Positions 1 to 5,502 of a DNA stretch of 6,082 nt are shown piece after piece (the stretch's first letter is position 1; each line of letters starts with the position of its first letter). A model generated the notes under the pieces. The model was given only the letters and a program-made list of their open reading frames with translations, was not told the DNA's origin and did not search any database. This DNA is from an uncultured beta proteobacterium (GTDB taxonomy: Bacteria > Pseudomonadota > Gammaproteobacteria > Burkholderiales > Burkholderiaceae_C), in the NCBI GenBank assembly GCA_903928325.1, contig CAIYQF010000134.1, positions 1-6,082 of the forward strand, written 5' to 3'. The translations under genes were made by a program, and so were the position numbers.

Positions 1-563
1 CCACCCGGTACCCTTTGCATTTGGGCCTGACCGAGGCCGGTATGGGCACCAAGGGCACTGTGGCGTCTAGCGCGGCGCTGGCGGTACTGCTGCAAGAGGG
101 CATTGGCGACACGATTCGCGTGTCGCTTACCCCAGCGCCCGGTGAGTCTCGCAACCAGGAGGTGGTGGTCGCGGCCGAAATTTTGCAGGCGCTGGGCCTG
201 CGGTCGTTTGTGCCCAGCGTGACCGCCTGCCCAGGGTGCGGTCGCACCACCAGCACCACGTTCCAAGAGCTGACGCAACAAATTGACAACTTTCTACGCG
301 ACCAAATGCCGGTATGGCGCACTCGCTACCCAGGGGTTGAAACGCTGAAAGTGGCGGTCATGGGTTGCATCGTCAATGGCCCGGGCGAGAGCAAGCACGC
401 CGACATCGGCATCAGCCTGCCCGGCACGGGCGAGGCGCCAGCCGCCCCGGTATTCATAGACGGCGAAAAGCGCATGACCTTGCGCGGCGACGCCATAGCT
501 ACTGACTTTCAGGCAGTGGTCGAGAACTACATCCAACAACGCTTTGGCGCTGCGGCAACGTAA
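1..563 (+). CDS. ispG: IspG (GcpE), 4-hydroxy-3-methylbut-2-enyl diphosphate synthase, C-terminal part (5' partial)
   Basis: Cytoplasmic iron-sulfur enzyme of the MEP (non-mevalonate) isoprenoid pathway. It reductively opens the ring of methylerythritol cyclodiphosphate to give HMBPP. The reading frame is open from the window edge (first full codon at 3), so the start lies upstream and 186 residues are visible. The visible part begins at 'PLHLGLTEAG', which matches the end of the TIM-barrel domain ('PLHLGITEAG' in E. coli). The C-terminal cluster domain follows. Two cluster-ligand cysteines lie in 'CPGCGRT' (codons at 228 and 237). The third is in 'GCIVNGPGE' (codon at 366), which also carries the conserved catalytic Glu (codon at 387). 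The domain is intact, with all three cysteines present, and ends at TAA 561-563. hisS follows 19 nt later, the same neighbour as in E. coli, so co-transcription is likely. Nothing suggests damage; the missing 5' half is only the window boundary. Confidence 0.96.
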   Translation, partial: TRYPLHLGLTEAGMGTKGTVASSAALAVLLQEGIGDTIRVSLTPAPGESRNQEVVVAAEILQALGLRSFVPSVTACPGCGRTTSTTFQELTQQIDNFLRDQMPVWRTRYPGVETLKVAVMGCIVNGPGESKHADIGISLPGTGEAPAAPVFIDGEKRMTLRGDAIATDFQAVVENYIQQRFGAAAT

Positions 564-582
564 GCGCACGACGGATTCCCAT

Positions 583-1896
583 ATGACTGAAGCAAACGCG
601 CCACGCAAGGCGGAAAAACTCATGGCCGTCAAGGGCATGAACGATATATTGCCGCCCGACTCGGCACGCTGGGAGGCGCTCGAAGAGCGCGTGCGTGCGC
701 TGATGCGCCGCTACGCCTACGAAAACATCCGTACGCCTATCGTCGAACCGACCGCCTTGTTCGTGCGCGGCTTGGGCGAGGTGACCGACATCGTTGAAAA
801 AGAGATGTATTCGTTTGGGGACCGGCTCAACGGCGAGCAACTCACGCTGCGGCCTGAAAACACTGCGGGCGTGGTGCGTGCCGTTGTAGAACACACGCTG
901 CTCTACAACGGTGGAAAGCGCCTGTATTACTTTGGCCCGATGTTCCGCCACGAGCGGCCCCAGCGTGGACGCTACCGGCAGTTTCACCAAGTAGGCGCCG
1001 AGGCGCTGGGTTTTGGCGGACCGGAGGTGGATGCCGAATTGATTCTCATGGCACACGCCTTGTGGAAGGAACTGGGCATTGACGGCGTGGAGTTGCAAAT
1101 TAACAGTTTGGGCCAGCCCAACGAGCGTAATTTGCACCGCGCAGCGTTGATTGCGCACTTTGAGGCCCACGTTGAGGTACTCGACCCCGAATCGCGCCGA
1201 CGCCTGCACCTCAACCCGCTGCGCCTGCTCGATAGCAAGAACCCCGCGTTGCAGGAAGTGATTGAGGCGGCGCCGATGTTGATGGATTTTCTGGGCGACG
1301 CGTCAAAGGCCCACTTGGACACGGTGCTTTCCATTCTTGACGCCAACCAGGTGGCATATTCGATGAACCCGCGCCTGGTACGCGGAATGGACTATTACAA
1401 CTTGACGGTTTTTGAGTTCGTGACCACGCAGTTGGGCTCGCAAGGCACGATTTGCGGCGGCGGGCGCTATGACTATTTGATCGAACAAATTGGTGGCAAA
1501 CCCGCGCCCGCCGTGGGATGGGCCATGGGCATCGAGCGGGTGCTGGAGTTGCTGCGTGCGCAAGAGGAGTCGTTTGCCATGCCGGTGCTCGACGTCTACG
1601 CGGTCATTCCCGATGTTGCGGCATTGCCCCAGGCCGCTGCCTGTCTGCAAAACTTGCGTGGCGTTGGGGTCTCTGCGCTCATGCATGCCCGTGGCGAGTC
1701 CGGCATGGCCAGTATGAAGGCCCAATTCAAAAAAGCCGACGCCTGCGGCGCACGCTACGCCCTTGTGTTTGGCGCCGATGAGCTGGCGCAGGGCTGCGTC
1801 ACCGTCAAAGCGTTGCGCGATCCGGCTGAACCCCAACGCACGTTGGCACTGGATCAGTGGGCCGATTGGAGCAAGAGCCTACAATCCGCCGCTTAA
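583..1896 (+). CDS. hisS: HisS, histidyl-tRNA synthetase (class II)
   Basis: Charges tRNA-His with histidine in the cytoplasm, as a homodimer. The protein has 437 residues from ATG 583 (E. coli has 424). Class II catalytic-core motifs run in order: 'TLRPENTAG' (about 88-96), motif 2 'FRHERPQRGRYRQFHQ' (about 121-136), the histidine-specific 'LVRGMDYYNLTVFE' (265-278), 'GGGRYD' (292-297) and motif 3 'APAVGWAMGIER' (308-319). A C-terminal anticodon-binding domain follows from about 333, containing 'QFKKADACGARYALVFG'. Start choice: ATG 583 gives 'MTEANAPRKAEKLMAVKGMND', whose short extension before 'EKL.AVKGMND' fits Burkholderiales homologues as I recall them; it has only a weak ACGGA ribosome site at 571-575. 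ATG 622 has a better one (AAGGCGG) and would give 424 residues. An upstream TTG at 544 would overlap ispG and is unlikely. The gene sits between ispG and yfgM with short gaps, which implies an operon. Confidence 0.98.
   Translation: MTEANAPRKAEKLMAVKGMNDILPPDSARWEALEERVRALMRRYAYENIRTPIVEPTALFVRGLGEVTDIVEKEMYSFGDRLNGEQLTLRPENTAGVVRAVVEHTLLYNGGKRLYYFGPMFRHERPQRGRYRQFHQVGAEALGFGGPEVDAELILMAHALWKELGIDGVELQINSLGQPNERNLHRAALIAHFEAHVEVLDPESRRRLHLNPLRLLDSKNPALQEVIEAAPMLMDFLGDASKAHLDTVLSILDANQVAYSMNPRLVRGMDYYNLTVFEFVTTQLGSQGTICGGGRYDYLIEQIGGKPAPAVGWAMGIERVLELLRAQEESFAMPVLDVYAVIPDVAALPQAAACLQNLRGVGVSALMHARGESGMASMKAQFKKADACGARYALVFGADELAQGCVTVKALRDPAEPQRTLALDQWADWSKSLQSAA
607..624 (+). promoter_or_regulatory. 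Alternative ribosome binding site and start codon inside hisS
   Basis: AAGGCGG at 607-613 sits 8 nt before the in-frame ATG at 622. That is better Shine-Dalgarno spacing and complementarity than the site in front of ATG 583. Starting here would remove 13 residues that precede the conserved 'AVKGMND', giving 424 residues, the same length as E. coli HisS. The sequence alone does not decide which start is used; both could be. Confidence 0.35.
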
Positions 1897-1909
1897 ACCG
1901 GATACCGCC

Positions 1910-2599
1910 ATGGCAAATCAACTCGACCTTGAAGAACAAGAACAACTCGACCAACTCAAGCATTTCTGGAACCAATACGGCAACCTGATCACTTGGGTGT
2001 TGGTCGCAGTTTTGGCGTCGGTGGCGTCATGGAACGGCTACCACTACTGGAAACGCAGCCAGGCAGCGCAGTCTGCTGCCATGTTTGATGAAATGGGTAA
2101 ATCCGTCGCGGGTGGCGATTTGGCCAAAGCGCAACGGACTTTTACCGACATGCAAGATCGCTACGCTGGCTCGACCTACACCCACCAGGCGGGCTTGGCA
2201 CTGGCAAAAATGGCCGCTGACGCTGCAAATCTCGATGCTGCCAAAGCCGCCTTGCAATGGGTTGCAGAAAAAGCCAACGACGAAGGTTATGCCGCAGTAG
2301 CCCGACTGCGACTGGCCAATGTTTATGTGGACACCAAAGCCTACCCCGAGGCCCTCAAGACACTCGACGGGGTAAAAAATGAGGCCTTCGATGCATTGGT
2401 GGCCGATCGCAAAGGCGACGTACTGCTGCTTCAGGACAAAAAAACCGAGGCTAAGGAGGCGTATTTGTTGGCCTTCAAAAAACTTTCGGCGGACGCACCT
2501 TACCAACGCTTGCTGCTTGTCAAGCTCAACGCCTTAGGGGTGGACCCTCAGGTTGGTGCGGGGCTTGAGGACAAAGATGGCTCGAAAGGCAAGCCCTGA
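1910..2599 (+). CDS. yfgM: YfgM family protein, membrane-anchored TPR-like Sec translocon accessory
   Basis: Inner-membrane protein with a periplasmic domain. In E. coli YfgM associates with PpiD and SecYEG and helps hand newly exported proteins to periplasmic chaperones; that role is assigned here by family and position. The product has 229 residues (E. coli about 206). Residues 1-24 are an acidic, glutamine-rich cytoplasmic segment ('LEEQEQLDQLKHFW'). One transmembrane helix spans about 25-45 ('LITWVLVAVLASVASW'), followed by positive residues (K48, R49). The remainder is Ala- and Lys-rich helical sequence with TPR-like pairs such as 'GDLAKAQRTF' (69-78), 'NLDAAKAAL' (107-115), 'KAYPEALKTL' (143-152) and 'DKKTEAKEAYLLAF' (176-189). 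The tail is charged and probably disordered. ATG 1910 was chosen because it opens directly onto the cytoplasmic segment and helix and has GGA at 1900-1902; an upstream GTG at 1763 would lie inside hisS. The TGA stop overlaps the bamB ATG, indicating translational coupling. Confidence 0.91.
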   Translation: MANQLDLEEQEQLDQLKHFWNQYGNLITWVLVAVLASVASWNGYHYWKRSQAAQSAAMFDEMGKSVAGGDLAKAQRTFTDMQDRYAGSTYTHQAGLALAKMAADAANLDAAKAALQWVAEKANDEGYAAVARLRLANVYVDTKAYPEALKTLDGVKNEAFDALVADRKGDVLLLQDKKTEAKEAYLLAFKKLSADAPYQRLLLVKLNALGVDPQVGAGLEDKDGSKGKP

Positions 2600-3735
2600 T
2601 GTTGTTTTGTTTGCCCAAGCCCCCGCTCTTGCGGATGGCTGCTTGTTTGTTCATCGCCTTGGGGCTTGTGGCATGTGCGGGTACTGAAAAGCCTAAACCC
2701 ACTGCCCTGGAAGCCAACCCCGCAACCCTGCGCGTGAAAGAGGTCTGGCGTGTGGCGTCCGGCCCCAGTGCCGCGCCGCTGGAGATGCGCGTCGTCGGCG
2801 AGCGCGTGTTGGTGGCGTCTTCCCAGGGTGAAATCACGGCAATTGACGCAGCCTCGGGACTGCCAAGCTGGAAATCCGCGTTGACGACGGCGCTGAGCGC
2901 TGGCATCGGAACCGATGGTGACTATGTGGCGGTGGTGACCCGAGACAACTACCTGGTGGTTTTGCGCGAAGCCAAAGAAATATGGCGTCAAAAGCTCGCT
3001 TCGGTCACCTTAACCGCACCTTTGGTGGCTGGGGCCCGGGTGTTTTTGGTGTCAGCGGACCGCACCGTACTGGCGTTTGACGCCGGTACCGGGCGCAAGC
3101 TGTGGACCCAGCAGCGCTCGGGTGAATCTTTGCTTTTGGGGCAGGCCGGTATTTTGATGGCCATGGGCGATACGCTGGTTACCAGCCAAAGCGGTCGTCT
3201 GGTCGGTTTGAATCCGCAAAATGGTTCCGTTCGCTGGGACGTTTCGGTGGCGGTGGGGCGTGGTGTTAACGAGGTAGAACGCCTGGTTGACCTGGTTGCG
3301 GGAACCAGTCGCATGGGAGACGAGCTGTGCGTGCGTGCTTTTCAAACCTCCGTCGCTTGTGTGGACACTGCGTCTGGCAAAACCCGCTGGACCAAGTCCG
3401 CGTCTGGCGCCACAGGACTGGGTGGCAATACGGTTGCAATTTTTGGGACCGAGAGCGACGGCAAAGTGCTCGCGTGGCGGCGCTCTGATGGTGAGCGCCT
3501 TTGGGGCAGTGAGAAGTTGCGTTTTCGCGGGCTTAGTGCGCCACTTGCTGCGAGTGGCGCCTTGGTGCTGGGTGATGCGCAAGGGGTTGTTCACTTCTTG
3601 TCATTGCAAGATGGGGCACTTCTTACGCGCTTGGCAACCGACGGTTCACCGGTTGTGGGTAGTCCGCTTTGGGTTGCAAACACCTGGGTTGTGGTCACCC
3701 AAAGTGGCGCTGTGATTGGGTTTCGGCCTGAATAA
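2599..3735 (+). CDS. bamB: BamB, outer-membrane protein assembly lipoprotein (beta-propeller)
   Basis: Lipoprotein of the BAM complex, which folds and inserts beta-barrel proteins into the outer membrane. BamB is an eight-bladed propeller that binds the BamA POTRA domains. The product has 378 residues (E. coli 392). A type II signal peptide is clear: positive residues K7 and R12, a hydrophobic core, and lipobox L23-V-A-C26. The residue after Cys is Ala, not Asp, consistent with outer-membrane sorting. PQQ-type blade motifs recur: 'IDAASGLPSW' (82-91), 'FDAGTGRKLW' (160-169), 'LNPQNGSVRW' (204-213), 'VDTASGKTRW' (255-264) and 'WRRSDGERLW' (293-302). 'RLVDLVAG' (228-235) aligns with E. coli 'RLSDVDTT', a BamA-contact loop; the first Asp is kept (D231) and the second is Val. 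ATG 2599 overlaps the yfgM TGA by one base and has AAGG 9 nt upstream. A start at M13 would remove the positive end of the signal peptide. The neighbours yfgM and der match the E. coli order. Confidence 0.95.
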   Translation: MLFCLPKPPLLRMAACLFIALGLVACAGTEKPKPTALEANPATLRVKEVWRVASGPSAAPLEMRVVGERVLVASSQGEITAIDAASGLPSWKSALTTALSAGIGTDGDYVAVVTRDNYLVVLREAKEIWRQKLASVTLTAPLVAGARVFLVSADRTVLAFDAGTGRKLWTQQRSGESLLLGQAGILMAMGDTLVTSQSGRLVGLNPQNGSVRWDVSVAVGRGVNEVERLVDLVAGTSRMGDELCVRAFQTSVACVDTASGKTRWTKSASGATGLGGNTVAIFGTESDGKVLAWRRSDGERLWGSEKLRFRGLSAPLAASGALVLGDAQGVVHFLSLQDGALLTRLATDGSPVVGSPLWVANTWVVVTQSGAVIGFRPE

Positions 3736-3756
3736 ATAGGCACATTTCCCTCATCC

Positions 3757-5091
3757 ATGAAACCTGTCATCGCCCTGGTCGGTAGGCCCAATGTGGGCAA
3801 ATCCACCCTGTTCAATCGCTTGACCAAAACGCGCGACGCAATCGTTGCTGAATATGCGGGGCTAACGCGCGACCGCCACTACGGCAACGCCAAACACGGC
3901 AAGCACGAGTTCATTGTGGTCGACACCGGCGGCTTTGAGCCAGATGCCGCTGACGGTATTTACAAAGAAATGGCCAAGCAAACCCGGCAGGCCGTGGCCG
4001 AGGCCGACGTGGTTTTGTTTGTGGTTGATGCGCGCGGCGGCGTGTCTGCGCAAGACCATGAAATTGCAAAGTACCTGAGGCGTTTGGGTAAGTCGGCATT
4101 TGTAGTGGCTAACAAGGCCGAGGGCCTGACCGACGGCGTGCACTTCAGCGAATTTTTCGAACTCGGTTTGGGTGCGGTAATACCTATTTCTGCGGCCCAC
4201 GGTCAAGGCATCAAGCCCTTGATCGACCAGGTGCTCGCGCCGCTGGCAGTGGCCATGGAAGCGACCGAAGAAGAAACCGCCCCCGGAACCATTAAATTGG
4301 CGGTGGCGGGGCGGCCCAACGTGGGCAAATCTACGCTGATCAACACCTGGCTCGGGGAAGAGCGATTGGTCGCGTTTGACCTGCCGGGCACGACGCGTGA
4401 TGCCATTGCGGTGCCTTTTGAGCGTGGCGGGCAAAAGTTTGAACTGATCGACACCGCGGGTTTGCGGCGTAAAGGCAAGGTCTTTGAAGCGATAGAAAAG
4501 TTTTCGGTTGTCAAGACCTTGCAGGCCATTGAATCGGCCAATGTCGTCTTGTTGCTCATCGATGCGATACAAGGCGTTACGGACCAAGATGCGCATATTG
4601 CTGGGTACATCCTGGAGTCCGGTCGCGCGGTGGTGGTGGCGATCAACAAATGGGACGCAGTTGACGAGTACCAACGCGAGTTGGTCAAGCGATCCTTGGA
4701 AACCCGATTGGGTTTTCTCAAATTTGCAGCTCTGCACCCGATATCGGCTACCAAGCGCCAGGGGCTTGGCCCGGTATGGGACTCGATTGCCCAAGCGCAC
4801 CGCTCTGCCAACCGCAAAATGCCAACGCCTGTGCTCACACGTCTGTTGCTCGAAGCCGTGCAGTTCCAAACGCCCAAGAAAACCGGCATGTACCGGCCTA
4901 AGCTGCGCTACGCTCACCAGGGCGGCATGAACCCTCCCATCATCATCATCCACGGCAACTCACTAGAGCACGTAACCGACGCATACAAGCGCTTTCTGGA
5001 AGGGCGCTTTCGCAAGGAATTTGACCTGGTCGGAACGCCCTTGCTGATCCAAATGAAATCATCGGCTAACCCGTATTCCGACAAAGATTAG
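3757..5091 (+). CDS. der: Der (EngA), double-domain GTPase for 50S ribosome assembly
   Basis: Essential cytoplasmic GTPase that acts in late assembly of the large ribosomal subunit. The product has 444 residues, shorter than E. coli (490). G domain 1: P-loop 'GRPNVGKS' (9-16), 'DTGG' (56-59), G4 'NKAE' (119-122), G5 'SAAHG' (145-149). An acidic linker 'EATEEETAPG' (168-177) leads to G domain 2: 'GRPNVGKS' (185-192), 'DTAG' (232-235), 'NKWD' (297-300), 'SAT' (330-332). The C-terminal KH-like domain spans about 355-435, including 'NPPIIIIHGN'. All nucleotide-binding motifs are present. NKAE in place of NKxD in domain 1 matches what I recall for betaproteobacteria and is probably a lineage trait. 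ATG 3757 opens directly onto the first beta strand. No convincing Shine-Dalgarno site is visible; the leader is pyrimidine-rich (CACATTTCCCTCATCC), and ATAGG at 3736-3740 is 16 nt away, too far. It lies 21 nt after bamB, probably in the same transcript. A run of seven T follows the stop codon. Confidence 0.98.
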   Translation: MKPVIALVGRPNVGKSTLFNRLTKTRDAIVAEYAGLTRDRHYGNAKHGKHEFIVVDTGGFEPDAADGIYKEMAKQTRQAVAEADVVLFVVDARGGVSAQDHEIAKYLRRLGKSAFVVANKAEGLTDGVHFSEFFELGLGAVIPISAAHGQGIKPLIDQVLAPLAVAMEATEEETAPGTIKLAVAGRPNVGKSTLINTWLGEERLVAFDLPGTTRDAIAVPFERGGQKFELIDTAGLRRKGKVFEAIEKFSVVKTLQAIESANVVLLLIDAIQGVTDQDAHIAGYILESGRAVVVAINKWDAVDEYQRELVKRSLETRLGFLKFAALHPISATKRQGLGPVWDSIAQAHRSANRKMPTPVLTRLLLEAVQFQTPKKTGMYRPKLRYAHQGGMNPPIIIIHGNSLEHVTDAYKRFLEGRFRKEFDLVGTPLLIQMKSSANPYSDKD

Positions 5092-5183
5092 TTTTTTTGC
5101 AGACCCTATGGCGCCAGCCGAATCTCCTTAGTTCGAGAATGCCAAAATTGCAATGTGGTATCGTCGCCGGTCACCCATTCCAA

Positions 5184-5211
5184 CACGGAACATATCGTGA
5201 ATAACAAAAGT
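5184..5211 (+). promoter_or_regulatory. Putative hfq translation-initiation hairpin and ARN tract (autoregulatory candidate)
   Basis: CACGG (5184-5188) can pair with TCGTG (5195-5199): four Watson-Crick pairs plus one G-U, with the six-base loop AACATA. The right arm contains the whole GTG start codon (5197-5199), and the left arm holds the GG of the only Shine-Dalgarno-like site (CGGAA). Immediately after the start come AAT AAC AAA AGT (5200-5211), four consecutive A-R-N triplets, the motif bound by the distal face of Hfq. Hfq represses its own mRNA in E. coli. That this element does the same here is inference. The stem is short, so the structure may be weak in the absence of protein. Confidence 0.35.
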
Positions 5212-5445
5212 CAACTCCTCCAAGACCCCTTTCTAAACGCCTTGCGCCGCGAGCACATTCCTGTTTCGGTGTATTTGGTCAACGGCATCAAATTACAGGG
5301 TCAAATCGAGTCCTTTGACCAGTACGTGGTGCTGCTTCGCAATACCGTGACGCAAATGGTCTACAAGCATGCGATCTCGACCATTGTTCCTGGCCGCGCA
5401 GTCAATTTTGCGGCCCCTGGTGCCGACGAGGCGCCGGCCGCTTAA
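5197..5445 (+). CDS. hfq: Hfq, Sm-like hexameric RNA chaperone
   Basis: Global post-transcriptional regulator. A ring-shaped hexamer pairs small RNAs with mRNAs and binds U-rich RNA 3' ends on its proximal face and A-rich RNA on its distal face. The product has 82 residues: 'NNKSQLLQDPFLNALRR' at the N-terminus, Sm1 through about residue 50 ('VYLVNGIKLQGQIESFDQYVVLLRN'), then Sm2 with 'VYKHAIST' (55-62). Key residues (numbered one above E. coli) are Q9, D10, Y43 in place of F42, and Y56-K57-H58. The rim patch is R17-R18-E19-H20, against RRER in E. coli. The tail (72-82) is short and ends with D77-E78 and Ala/Pro. The start is assigned to GTG 5197 because homologues begin two or three residues before 'NKGQLLQDPF'; GGA lies 7 nt upstream and no ATG is available. 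An in-frame GTG at 5155 would add 14 residues unlike any Hfq. der lies 105 nt upstream and hflX 57 nt downstream, as expected in Burkholderiales. Confidence 0.98.
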   Translation: MNNKSQLLQDPFLNALRREHIPVSVYLVNGIKLQGQIESFDQYVVLLRNTVTQMVYKHAISTIVPGRAVNFAAPGADEAPAA

Positions 5446-5502
5446 GGCTGCGTTCGAGCGCCCGATCGGCGCACATCGGCCGCATATACGCCTATTTACG
5501 AT

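Noticed and set aside
1880..1885. TACAAT as a -10 promoter element just before yfgM
   Set aside because: No acceptable -35 lies 16-18 nt upstream; the nearest TTGGCA (1843-1848) is 31 nt away. The site falls within the hisS 3' end in an apparently continuous operon.
4015..4150. Der G4 motif NKAE instead of NKxD as a possibly inactive first G domain
   Set aside because: Glu at this position matches what I recall of betaproteobacterial Der proteins, and all other motifs are intact, so it reads as a lineage feature and not a defect.
4939..4950. ATC x4 trinucleotide repeat in der
   Set aside because: It encodes the conserved hydrophobic strand of the KH-like domain (usually 'PPIIVIHG'); four copies are too few to suggest a functional variable repeat.
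3862..4953. Long antisense open frame (363 codons) opposite der, with others opposite hisS, bamB and ispG
   Set aside because: They mirror the codon structure of strongly conserved sense genes, their translations resemble no family I know, and they lack sensible starts. They are shadows of GC-rich coding sequence.
5021..5050. TTGACC in the der 3' end as a -35 element for an hfq promoter
   Set aside because: The hexamers 16-18 nt downstream (such as CTGATC and TGATCC) do not resemble TATAAT, and the position is coding sequence for the KH-like domain.
5155..5196. Extended Hfq starting at GTG 5155
   Set aside because: It would add 14 residues not found in Hfq, whereas GTG 5197 gives the family's usual N-terminus and has GGA at proper spacing.
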